Of a stretch of 64,000 bases of DNA, positions 1-6,545 are shown piece after piece. Source of the DNA: Chlorobiaceae bacterium (GTDB lineage Bacteria > Bacteroidota > Chlorobiia > Chlorobiales > Chlorobiaceae); the NCBI GenBank assembly GCA_012972835.1, contig JABDHK010000019.1, positions 1 to 64,000 of the forward strand, in the 5' to 3' direction. Below the pieces are notes generated by a model, which had not been told where the DNA came from, ran no database searches, and saw nothing but the letters and a program-made list of their open reading frames with translations. The stretch's first letter is position 1. Each line of letters opens with the position of its first letter. The translations under genes and the position numbers were made by a program.

Positions 1-2
1 AC

Positions 3-161
3 TTCCTCCTTAATTCAAAGGTTGAAAAAGGAACATCTTTCCTTATACCTCAGGATGCTATGAAATCGTGCCCATCAGAGTACAATCACTATATAGCGTT
101 GTTGAATAGCGATAAAAGTTTGCCATTTGATATGCGGGAGAGATACCAATCTTTACCATGA
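3..161 (+). CDS. C-terminal end of an unidentified protein, cut by the window edge
   Basis: An open frame enters from the left edge and ends at TGA 159-161, giving 52 residues (FLLNSKVEKGTSFLIP...RERYQSLP). No start is visible because the gene begins outside the window. I do not recognise the family. It lies at the left border of a mosaic island, so it may itself be a remnant; the frame contains no stop over the visible length, but 52 codons is too short to prove coding. Confidence 0.4.
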   Translation, partial: FLLNSKVEKGTSFLIPQDAMKSCPSEYNHYIALLNSDKSLPFDMRERYQSLP

Positions 162-318
162 ACCATCAAAGTATCCGGAACTCACCGTTGATCTCTGTGT
201 AAAATTCCTGGTATAAATAGTGGGTGACTGTTGTCCCCCACAGAGTGGAAGTATTCTTATCCCACAGTTAGCCCAGCAAAGGCCGGCGTAATCGACTGGG
301 ACGTTTGTTCTTTTATCC

Positions 319-429
319 CCTCATCAAATCCAGGCAACACAAGAGCAATAAACACCGTTAAATCAATAACCCATAAAGCGCTCTTAAAATCCAAAAATTA
401 CAATACCTGGACTCAACGACGCTATCTTT
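319..429. repeat. Direct repeat copy 1 flanking the toxin-antitoxin module
   Basis: This 111-base segment recurs at 1183-1292 in the same orientation with about five differences, including one single-base gap. Both copies begin CCTCATCAAATCCAGG and end GACGCTATCTTT. The copies bracket the antitoxin/toxin pair at 588-1170. I see no open frame that is conserved between them, so the repeat looks non-coding; it may be a duplicated target or a recombination scar. Confidence 0.85.
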
Positions 430-430
430 T

Positions 431-486
431 CAGCCCCGTAGGGGCGATATCCGGGTAGCGCAGGGTGCAAACCCTGGGCTTCCCGG
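431..486. repeat. GC-rich palindromic dispersed-type repeat
   Basis: Immediately after repeat copy 1 there are nested palindromes: GCCCCGTAGGGGC at 433-445; CAGGGT (461-466) facing ACCCTG (471-476) over a 4-base loop; and an outer CCGGG (451-455) facing CCCGG (482-486). The composition differs sharply from the AT-rich flanks. Similar 'CCCCGTAGGGGCGATAT' palindromic units occur many times in Chlorobi and Bacteroidetes genomes, so this is probably one copy of a dispersed non-coding element (REP-like). Only one copy is seen here. Confidence 0.6.
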
Positions 487-587
487 ATTGGAAGAATGTT
501 GTTGTGGCGTTATTTTGTAATCGTGTAAGGGTGGTGTATATTTCTTGGGAAAATTGAGAGCATGTTTGCCAAAAGAGGAATCGTAAT

Positions 588-812
588 ATGACAACAGCAG
601 AAAGACTTTATAACACAGCGAAAGAACTGCCTGAGCCTTTGGTTGCCGAGATACTTGATTTTGCTGAGTTTTTGCGGAATAAAAGTGCTGTTAGTGATGT
701 GACTGCTAGAAAAGAGATGCTTATTGATCTTGCAGGTGGGTTAGAGAATTCTAAAACATTTTCAGGCGATCTTCTAGAAATTCAGAAACGTTTACGGGAT
801 GAGTGGGAATAA
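588..812 (+). CDS. DUF2281/VapB-like antitoxin
   Basis: This 74-residue protein is the likely antitoxin of a type II toxin-antitoxin pair. The N-terminal half (ERLYNTAKELPEPLVAEILD followed by FAEFL) is the typical DUF2281 signature; the C-terminal part, which would wrap the toxin, is charged. The ATG is preceded by an AGAGGA ribosome binding site. The gene overlaps the PIN-domain toxin by 14 bases, an arrangement that couples translation and is usual for vapBC-type modules. Such antitoxins normally repress their own promoter; the region before 588 would hold it, but no operator is obvious. Confidence 0.85.
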   Translation: MTTAERLYNTAKELPEPLVAEILDFAEFLRNKSAVSDVTARKEMLIDLAGGLENSKTFSGDLLEIQKRLRDEWE

Positions 813-1170
813 ATATTTGCTTGATACAAATTATATCCTTGGCATCCTTAGCTCTGATTCCGCTGTCTTGGAGTTTATATCTACTCGGCAGATTCAAGCC
901 TCCGAGTGTTTCTATAGTTCCATAACACGAATGGAATTATTGGGATATCAGGGTATAACTGTTGAGGAGGACAGCATGATCAGGGATAAACTTGATCATC
1001 TCACTTACCTGCCGTTAACAAAAGAGATTGAAGATGCGGCCATTGAGTTGCGTCGGCTACGTAAAATCAAGTTGCCCGATGCGATTATTGCTGCAACCAC
1101 CCGTTGTTTTGATATGGAGCTATTAACTCGCGACAAGCATCTATTATCTGTTTTGAATACTCTCTCCTAA
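799..1170 (+). CDS. PIN-domain ribonuclease toxin (VapC-like)
   Basis: This 123-residue protein has the PIN-domain acidic set: LLDTNYILG near residues 7-15, E46 in the MELLGY segment, KLPDAIIAATT with the central Asp near 94, and a C-terminal LLTRDKHL with another Asp. PIN toxins of this type cleave tRNA or rRNA when the antitoxin is degraded. All four acidic positions appear present, so the toxin should be active. It starts inside the 3' end of the antitoxin gene and ends 12 bases before the second copy of the flanking direct repeat. Confidence 0.88.
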   Translation: MSGNKYLLDTNYILGILSSDSAVLEFISTRQIQASECFYSSITRMELLGYQGITVEEDSMIRDKLDHLTYLPLTKEIEDAAIELRRLRKIKLPDAIIAATTRCFDMELLTRDKHLLSVLNTLS

Positions 1171-1182
1171 TTGAACAAACAA

Positions 1183-1292
1183 CCTCATCAAATCCAGGCA
1201 ACACAAGAGCAATAAACACCGTTAAATCAATAACCCACAAAGGCTCTTAAAATCCAAAAATTACAATGCACGGACTCAACGACGCTATCTTT
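1183..1292. repeat. Direct repeat copy 2 flanking the toxin-antitoxin module
   Basis: This is the second copy of the 319-429 repeat, 110 bases, same orientation. It begins 12 bases after the toxin stop codon and runs to the 3' end of the convergent helix-turn-helix gene, overlapping its last two bases. Differences between copies are scattered rather than clustered, which suggests an old duplication. Confidence 0.85.
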
Positions 1293-1650
1293 ATCCAATG
1301 ACAATGAGCGTGTCAGGGTTTTCAGGTGGTAAAAAATTCAGGCTGTTGCGGCCGTAACTTTTTGGCCGAGTGCGTTCGAGAAACCAGGCACTGGCCCGCC
1401 AGTTCTTTTTGCCAGCATCCGCTATGTTTTGCAGGTGTGTCTGTTCGCACTGTGCTTGAGCCGCCCAAATCCCATCAAACAGTTTTAGCTGCAGGCTTGC
1501 CGTGTCACTCTCCGCATCCTTCTTTCTCTGATTGTACCATAAGTGGTAGGTCTTTTGGCAGATACCCGTTACATAGCAGGCATTCTCAATACTCATCCCC
1601 TGGGAAATATAGTCGAGAAGTTTGTTGATATAGACTTTGCTGAGTTTCAT
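1291..1650 (-). CDS. Helix-turn-helix protein resembling phage terminase small subunits
   Basis: The 119-residue product has a helix-turn-helix-like N-terminal segment (GMSIENACYVTGICQKTYHLW, roughly residues 18-39) followed by an acidic/charged helix and a C-terminal block (KKNWRASAWFLERTRPKSYG) that is characteristic of the small DNA-binding proteins annotated as terminase small subunit in non-phage contexts. No large terminase or other phage gene is nearby, so a packaging role is unlikely; it may be a stranded phage gene or a regulator. It converges on the toxin-antitoxin module. Confidence 0.6.
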   Translation of the reverse strand: MKLSKVYINKLLDYISQGMSIENACYVTGICQKTYHLWYNQRKKDAESDTASLQLKLFDGIWAAQAQCEQTHLQNIADAGKKNWRASAWFLERTRPKSYGRNSLNFLPPENPDTLIVIG

Positions 1651-2078
1651 GATGGGGGCAGTGTTTGTTCTTTGAAAAAAGCTCCAAAAAAGAAAAACTA
1701 ATTATAGCGCTTGATACTTTTAAATCATGGTTATTTATCGTATTAATTACAATACACTCCTTTAATATCTTACGTTTTGCCCCAAAAACCTGTTAAGAGT
1801 TGGTGACGTTGTTTAATAGCATTAAAAGCACCCGATTTTTCCCTGTTTTCATCCCTATTTCCATCTCATCTCACCGATGCCTATTCACCTCACAGCATTG
1901 TAGACGGTGGGGAGCAGGCTCAGCTTTAGTGCTCCCCCAGCAAACTGTATAGAACAAATTATATTTTTTACAAAAAGCCCTCAAATAAATAGGAAAGATG
2001 TATTATATTGATAATAAATAATATTTATTCCAGCAATCTCCTTGTGATTGCATAAGATGCTGAAAGCAGAGCACGCAC
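1651..2078. other. Gene-free stretch with one hairpin
   Basis: No convincing gene is seen in these 428 bases. The only structure found is an 8-base inverted repeat (GGGGAGCA at 1909-1916 and TGCTCCCC at 1930-1937) without a T-tract, so it is not a classical terminator. The rest is AT-rich and would have to hold the promoters for the genes on both sides. Confidence 0.4.
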
Positions 2079-2360
2079 ATGGCAACCCCGAACGATCATT
2101 ATGACAGCTCGTGGAAAGATGCCATTGAGCACTATTTTCCGGAGTTTATTGCCTTTTCTTTTCCTGATGCTTATGCAGGGATTGACTGGTCAAAGGAGTA
2201 TCTATTTCTCGACCAGGTTGATTATGGCTATCAAAATAATCTGTGTTTTCATGTCCATATATCCATTCTGTTGATTACTTTTGTAAGTGCATGGATAAGA
2301 AATAAGACCTCCAAACATATTGATAACTCATTGTATTTGAGAGTCTTTCGGATGAATTGA
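2079..2360 (+). pseudogene. N-terminal remnant of an Rpn/PD-(D/E)XK-type nuclease-transposase family gene
   Basis: The first ~46 residues (YDSSWKDAIEHYFPEF, then IDWSKEYLFLDQ) match the conserved start of the Rpn/DUF4351-like proteins that are abundant in cyanobacteria and green sulfur bacteria. Full-length members are about 250-330 residues and continue with the PD-(D/E)XK nuclease core. Here the sequence after residue 46 is unrelated and the frame stops at residue 93, so the catalytic part is lost. The gene is a decayed fragment truncated near base 2220. Confidence 0.65.
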
Positions 2361-2605
2361 TTTCAAATATGGTTCTGATGATAAAGAATAGTAGACATGT
2401 CGTTCCAAGACAAGGCGGATGGGCGGTAAAAAAAAGTGGTGCGAGTCGTGCATCAAAGGTTTTTGACACCCAGGAAGACGCGATAACTTATGGGCGTAGC
2501 CAAGCCAAAAAGGAGAGTGGGGAACTGTATGTCCATCGCAAAGACGGAACAATCCTTAAACGCGACAGTTATGGCCATGCCCCCAATCCACCCAGCAATA
2601 GGTAA
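2357..2605 (+). CDS. DUF2188 domain protein
   Basis: An 82-residue basic protein whose body (HVVPRQGGWAVKKSGASRA, then DTQEDAITYGRSQAKKESGE and LYVHRKDGTI) is the complete DUF2188 domain, a small beta-alpha fold of unknown function. The true start is uncertain: ATG 2357, 2369 or 2378 all precede the domain and none has a strong ribosome binding site. It ends two bases before the GTG start of the TIR-like gene, so the two are surely co-transcribed. DUF2188 proteins often occur as small partners in mobile or defence islands; the role here is inferred only from that context. Confidence 0.8.
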   Translation: MISNMVLMIKNSRHVVPRQGGWAVKKSGASRASKVFDTQEDAITYGRSQAKKESGELYVHRKDGTILKRDSYGHAPNPPSNR

Positions 2606-2607
2606 TA

Positions 2608-3231
2608 GTGTCAATATCGACATTCAAGACGAATGTTTTCGTCAACTGCCCTTATGACGACCACTTTCGACCGTTGCTTCGACCTCTTCTCTTCACTGTT
2701 CTTCGTGCTGACCTTAATCCAAGAATGGCAGCAGAAAGGCTAAACTCTGGCGAGACTCGTTTCAGCAAGATTGTTGAACTGATTAAAGAGTCTAAATACG
2801 CTATTCATGATCTCTCTCGCATCAAGGCAAAACGTGCCGGAGAGTATTTTCGCTTCAATATGCCTTTTGAGCTTGGTCTTGATGTCGGATGTAGCTGCTT
2901 CGGTACAGTGGAACAACTGAGCAAACGTTGTCTGATTCTCGAGAAAGAGCCTTACAGGTATCAAATTGCTCTGTCTGATCTCTCAAACTCGGACATCGCT
3001 GCCCATCACGATGAACCGTTACGGGTAGTTGCTGCAGTACGGCACTGGCTCGTGAACGATGTTGGAATTGACCTTCCTGGCCCTTCAGGACTCTTGGATC
3101 AATTCACACAATTCATGGCAGATAATTACGACGATTTATTGTCTCATGGCTTTAATAAAACTGAAATACCTAATCTTACTGTGCCGGAGCTAATAAGATA
3201 CATGCGTGAATGGGTTTCTGCCAACATCTAA
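2608..3231 (+). CDS. TIR/nucleoside-deoxyribosyltransferase-like protein, putative defence effector
   Basis: A 207-residue protein starting at GTG 2608. The N-terminus (KTNVFVNCPYDDHFRPLLRP) has the beta-strand-plus-loop seen in TIR and deoxyribosyltransferase-like folds; a later segment (ELIKESKYAIHDLSR, near residues 60-75) resembles the 'S...I.DLS' part of TIR-like proteins, and FRFNMPFELGLDVG has a Glu (in PFELG) in the place where such enzymes carry their catalytic glutamate. The C-terminal ~70 residues are helical. TIR-like proteins commonly degrade NAD+ or nucleotides in phage defence; that activity is inferred here. It forms a two-gene unit with the DUF2188 gene and is followed directly by a sulfotransferase remnant. 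Confidence 0.55.
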   Translation: MSISTFKTNVFVNCPYDDHFRPLLRPLLFTVLRADLNPRMAAERLNSGETRFSKIVELIKESKYAIHDLSRIKAKRAGEYFRFNMPFELGLDVGCSCFGTVEQLSKRCLILEKEPYRYQIALSDLSNSDIAAHHDEPLRVVAAVRHWLVNDVGIDLPGPSGLLDQFTQFMADNYDDLLSHGFNKTEIPNLTVPELIRYMREWVSANI

Positions 3232-3463
3232 CAATAATAATATTCTGCGCCTTGGCTCTTTTCGACAGGCCTTTCCCGATGCACTGATTATCGTTCCTTT
3301 TCGGGAACCAGTGCAGCAGGCCATCTCTCTTTTGCAGCAGCATACTCAGTTTTGGGCGATGCATGAAAGAGACTCATTCAGCCGATACTACATGGAGTGG
3401 TTGGGGCATCATGAATTTGGCAGAACCCATCGGCCTTTTCTATTTCCAGTAGTGTCCGGTTAA
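3230..3463 (+). pseudogene. Internal fragment of a sulfotransferase family gene
   Basis: The frame encodes ILRLGSFRQAFPDALIIVPF, REPVQQAISLLQQHTQFW and YMEWLGHHEFGRTHRPF, which is the central PAPS-binding (R-x-P) and helix region of the Sulfotransfer_3 type proteins. Neither the N-terminal P-loop-like part nor the C-terminal part is present: similarity starts at the stop codon of the upstream gene and ends around 3445, where sequence resembling an insertion-sequence end begins. Full-length relatives exceed 300 residues, so this is a relic broken on both sides. Confidence 0.7.
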
Positions 3464-4228
3464 TATAAAGCGAGCTGCAAGACTGGGTCACGGACTTTTT
3501 TAACCGATTGTTCAGTCAAAAATAGAATATCGATCAACATCCGCTGTTCCATGATTACAGAGGCAATCATTCTTGTTAATTACTGCAGTGAGTGTCGATA
3601 TTTCGTTTGAAACTTGATATATGACAGCAAGAGGTAATAGCACATGGCGACCCAGATTTGCGTCAATACAGCGTTCTGGCTGGTGCCGAGAAATGACTTG
3701 ATTTTAAGGTTTTGCTTGATCCATATGAAAAAGAGTTCTATTTGCCACCGGGACTTATAAATGCCCGCTATTGTTGAGGCTGCAAGCTTCATGTTATTGG
3801 TGATGAACTCATAATTTTTTTTGGTTTCAGGATCGTTATAACAGACCAGGCGAAAGGCTTTCGGGTATTTTTCTCGCGTTTTTTTAATGACAAGCACAAT
3901 GTTATCGTCTCTTGTTACCTGTTTATTTGTGATCGGTTGATGCTGTCCGGTAAGAGATGAAAATAAAGGTTCTCTTCGCTTCTTGCCACCCGAATGTCGG
4001 TGGATTTACCATTAGTCATGACCATAAATGCTGGTAATGATCCGTAATAATCATAGAGGTAGAGCAATTTGAGAGCTCCTTTGCGTTGACGGTATTCTGC
4101 TCAAGGAAAAGCACTCAAGCAAAGATTAATGACCGTGGCGTCCATCGAAAAGAGCGAGTTTTTGAATCGAAATTTATGGTCAGGAGTGACTGACCGGCAC
4201 TTGTGAGGTTGGAATTTGTCAGTCACTA
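3450..4228. mobile_element. Decayed IS4-family insertion sequence
   Basis: The segment holds an inactivated IS4-type transposase gene (3580-4180, minus strand). The left end carries AGTGTCCGGTTAA at 3452-3464, a sequence often seen at the ends of IS4-type elements. On the right a 9-base inverted repeat (AGTGACTGA 4185-4193, TCAGTCACT 4219-4227) lies just outside the coding remnant. Matching terminal inverted repeats of the element itself are not found, so its true ends are uncertain and it is probably truncated on the right. Confidence 0.55.
3580..4180 (-). pseudogene. IS4-family transposase, inactivated
   Basis: Read on the minus strand, 4180 to about 3980 encodes the start of the DDE core (LFSMDATVINLCLSAFP, then KGALKLLYLYDYYGSLPAF), and about 3985 to 3580 encodes the C-terminal part with the Y-(2)-R-(3)-E signature (YKSRWQIELFFIWIKQNLK). 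Three lesions are visible: an in-frame TGA at 4101-4103 where FPWA is expected, a frame change near 3975-3990, and loss of the segment carrying the second Asp between the two parts. The protein cannot be active. Only the last 105 residues remain as one open frame (3580-3897). Confidence 0.8.
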
Positions 4229-4324
4229 ATCATTTGCCATGAAAATAATTGGTTCTATGAAAGAAGTATTGTAAGTTTCAAGCATAAAGCAATAACTCAT
4301 TATGACGTAGCCCTTTTTCAAAAG

Positions 4325-4543
4325 ATGATAACTTCTCAAACGGTCACAACACCCGAGTTTCTTTCTGCATCATTGGTGGGGACTTGGCGACGTTTTGGTT
4401 TGGTTGGGCCCGTTTATGAGATTGTTGGCGTGGGAGATAAATTGCCAAATGGCGACTTATTGATGCATATTCGTGTTCTAGAATCAGGAGAAAAACTGGA
4501 TTATAGTTTGACAGATATTCTCGATGATCCAAAGGAAAGCTGA
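4325..4543 (+). CDS. DUF5397 protein, partner of VapD
   Basis: A 72-residue protein with the conserved blocks ASLVGTWRRFGLVGPVYEI and LMHIRVLESGEKLDYSL of DUF5397. Members are typically encoded immediately before vapD. The stop codon TGA (4541-4543) shares its last base with the ATG of vapD, so the two are translationally coupled. By analogy with the Haemophilus VapX/VapD pair this small protein is the likely antitoxin; the assignment is by position and family, not by direct evidence. Confidence 0.75.
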   Translation: MITSQTVTTPEFLSASLVGTWRRFGLVGPVYEIVGVGDKLPNGDLLMHIRVLESGEKLDYSLTDILDDPKES

Positions 4544-4821
4544 TGTTTGCTATTGCTTTTGATCTTGTTGTCGCAGACACCTCACAAAACCATCCTAAAG
4601 GTGTTGCTCAAGCGTACTTAGATATTGGAGGTATACTTGCTAATTTTGGCTTTAATCGCGTTCAGGGAAGCCTGTACACCAACAATTCTGAAGATCTTGC
4701 TAACTTGTTTGCTGCCATTACATCTCTAAAGGCACTGCCGTGGTTGCCTGCGTCAGTCCGCGATATACGAGTTTTCCGTGTTGAACAATGGTCAGACTTC
4801 ACAAACCTCGTAAAATCGTAA
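4543..4821 (+). CDS. vapD: Endoribonuclease VapD
   Basis: A 92-residue protein of the VapD family: MFAIAFDLVVADT at the N-terminus carries the first Asp of the ferredoxin-like Cas2-related fold, followed by AYLDIGGILANFGFNRVQGS and a C-terminal VRDIRVFRVEQWSDFT. The length matches the family (about 90-95 residues). VapD proteins are purine-preferring ribonucleases with a Cas2-like fold, linked to persistence and intracellular survival in pathogens. It is downstream of, and overlaps by one base, the DUF5397 gene, forming a second toxin-antitoxin-like unit in this island. Confidence 0.88.
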   Translation: MFAIAFDLVVADTSQNHPKGVAQAYLDIGGILANFGFNRVQGSLYTNNSEDLANLFAAITSLKALPWLPASVRDIRVFRVEQWSDFTNLVKS

Positions 4822-5064
4822 TGAAGAGTCAATGATGCATCCAGAGCTTGGCCTCATAGATGATAAATTACTCGAAAATTTTAATGCCATCCGTAACCTT
4901 TCGCTCCTCACAGTGAGCCCGCACAATCACTAAACTTGCGCTGGGAGATGCTCCAGTGGTTTGGCCCGAAAAATCTGGCCTGCGTTGCTGGTGACCTGTT
5001 TAAAATGGGTATCTTATTGAAAGGATGGGACAGAAACCATGCCTTAATGTTGAGGAGTACTCAG
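4822..5064. other. Short gap between vapD and cysC
   Basis: The frame of cysC stays open upstream to 4936, but the peptide it would add (MRWEMLQWFGPKNL...) has no similarity to APS kinases. A small open stretch at about 4830-4932 (ending LLTVSPHNH) is also unrecognised. Both may be debris of disrupted neighbours. No promoter was identified. Confidence 0.3.
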
Positions 5065-5676
5065 ATGACTGAAAAGCGTGAAATTGTATGGCATCAGGGA
5101 GAGGTGACGCCCGCTGAGCGTCAAGGTATGCTTGGCCTTGCACATCAACCATTCGTCTTCTGGTCTACTGGCTTGTCAGGTGCTGGCAAGTCAACACTCG
5201 CTTTTGCCTTGGAGCGGCATTTGATAAGCAGGGGAACACCGAGTACTGTACCGGATGGTGACAACGTCCGTCATGGGTTGAACTGTGACCTTGGCTTTTC
5301 CCCTCTCGACCGAACTGAAAATATCCCAAGGGTAGCAGAGGTGGCTCGACTTATGATCGATGCCGGGTTGATAGTGATCACATCGTTTATCTCACCTTTT
5401 CGAGTTGACCGTGCGATGGCGAAGTCAATTATTGGTGAAGAGAAGTTTGTGGAGGTCTATCTGAGCGCATCTCTTGATACCTGCGAAAAACGGGATACCA
5501 AAGGGCTTTATTGCAAGGCCCGTGCAGGGGAGTTGCCCGGTTTTACAGGGATCTCTTCACCCTATGAGCCACCCGAAAATGCAGATCAAATCATCGGCAC
5601 CCCAACTCATTCACTGTCGAAACCTGTCTCGAATTGCTTCTTGGCATGTGTTGTGGTGGCCTGGCTCGACCACTAA
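5065..5676 (+). CDS. cysC: Adenylylsulfate (APS) kinase with frameshifted C-terminus
   Basis: The enzyme phosphorylates APS to PAPS, the sulfate donor for sulfotransferases. ATG 5065 is chosen because GAGGAG lies seven bases upstream and the protein then starts as the family does. The P-loop GLSGAGKS (near residues 36-43), the DGDNVRHGL block, the SPF and CEKRDTKGLYCKARAGE segments are intact. After ENADQIIGT the frame reads unrelated residues to 5676, whereas the frame starting at 5604 reads NSFTVETCLELLL, the expected C-terminus, to a stop at 5682-5684. A one-base change in the C-run at 5600-5603 explains this. The core may still be active. Sulfotransferase debris upstream suggests a former sulfation locus. 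Confidence 0.85.
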   Translation: MTEKREIVWHQGEVTPAERQGMLGLAHQPFVFWSTGLSGAGKSTLAFALERHLISRGTPSTVPDGDNVRHGLNCDLGFSPLDRTENIPRVAEVARLMIDAGLIVITSFISPFRVDRAMAKSIIGEEKFVEVYLSASLDTCEKRDTKGLYCKARAGELPGFTGISSPYEPPENADQIIGTPTHSLSKPVSNCFLACVVVAWLDH

Positions 5677-5750
5677 ACTGTTAAAAAAAGCATAGTGTGT
5701 GAAAATGACTTAATTTACTTAACAACGTCCCCTCTATACTTTTTTTGCAA

Positions 5751-5756
5751 TATAAT
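5751..5756 (+). promoter_or_regulatory. Possible -10 element upstream of the NusG-like gene
   Basis: TATAAT sits 94 bases before the ATG of the antiterminator gene, in an AT-rich leader that has no open frame. No good -35 hexamer is found at 17 bases, and Chlorobi promoters are not well defined, so this is a weak assignment. The long leader is of interest because UpxY-type proteins act on the leaders of their own operons. Confidence 0.3.
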
Positions 5757-5849
5757 GCGCAGTTGTTACCTTTGTTGTTGGATAACACGTAAGACTTTGT
5801 TCGTTCGTGTTTTTTACGGTATTGCAAGTAATAATAGTGCTTTATAAGT

Positions 5850-6440
5850 ATGATTGATGTTCAGAATTTGCGGTGGTATGCTGTCTATGTACGCTCCAGA
5901 CATGAAAAAAAAGTGCATCAGATGTTGCTTGAACGTGAGCTTACAAGTTTTTTGCCGTTGCTTGAAACCTGGAAACAGTGGAGCGACAGAAAGAAAAAGG
6001 TGAGTGATCCGTTGTTTAGAGGTTATGTGTTTGTCAATATTGATATACGCAAGGATAATATCAATGTGCTTGATACTGAAGGTGTGGTGAAGTTCATCGG
6101 CATTGGCAGAAAGCCTTCGGTTATTGGTGAAAAAGATATTGAGTGGCTTAAAAAACTGGTGAGGGAGCCTGATGCCATCAATGGGACGGTTGCGTCTATC
6201 CCTGCAGGGCAGAAGGTCAGGGTGCTTGCTGGCCCGTTTAAGGATTTAGAGGGTGTTGTGGTAAAACAGGGCCGGGAGACGAGACTTGTGGTTTTTTTTG
6301 ATAGTATCATGCAGGGTGTTGAGGTCAGCATTTTTCCTGATTTGCTTGTGCCGATCGCTGGTGAGACAAAGCCTCTCCCTGGTGATGCATCTGAGCATAG
6401 TGGTATTATAGCTGTGGAAAGGCATTTTCTGCGGTTGTGA
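5850..6440 (+). CDS. NusG-like specialised transcription antiterminator (UpxY/RfaH type)
   Basis: The 196-residue protein has an N-terminal NGN domain (LRWYAVYVRSRHEKKVHQ, LLERELTSFLPLLETWKQW and PLFRGYVFVNID, residues ~8-75) and a KOW domain near 115-145 (IPAGQKVRVLAGPFKDLEGV). Such NusG paralogues bind paused RNA polymerase and prevent termination in long operons, usually for surface polysaccharides (UpxY in Bacteroides). Unusually, the next gene is an MFS transporter 105 bases on and no polysaccharide gene is in view. It is distinct from the housekeeping NusG, which sits beside rplK. Confidence 0.85.
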   Translation: MIDVQNLRWYAVYVRSRHEKKVHQMLLERELTSFLPLLETWKQWSDRKKKVSDPLFRGYVFVNIDIRKDNINVLDTEGVVKFIGIGRKPSVIGEKDIEWLKKLVREPDAINGTVASIPAGQKVRVLAGPFKDLEGVVVKQGRETRLVVFFDSIMQGVEVSIFPDLLVPIAGETKPLPGDASEHSGIIAVERHFLRL

Positions 6441-6545
6441 AAATTGAGGGTTTAGGAATAGGCACTTCAGGGAGACAAAGGACGGCAAGGACTTTAAGTA
6501 CAAGATGGATGAGGTTATATTTTATTAAACCTTAATGGAGTTTTT

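Noticed and set aside
231-458. Open frame of 75 codons across repeat copy 1
   Set aside because: It runs through the non-coding direct repeat and the palindromic block, has no recognised similarity, and the matching part of repeat copy 2 does not keep the frame.
1326-1628. 100-codon frame opposite the terminase-like gene
   Set aside because: It is Cys- and Ser-rich low-quality sequence antisense to a better gene, with no similarity.
4936-5064. N-terminal extension of cysC
   Set aside because: The added 43 residues do not resemble APS kinases, and ATG 5065 has a strong ribosome binding site.
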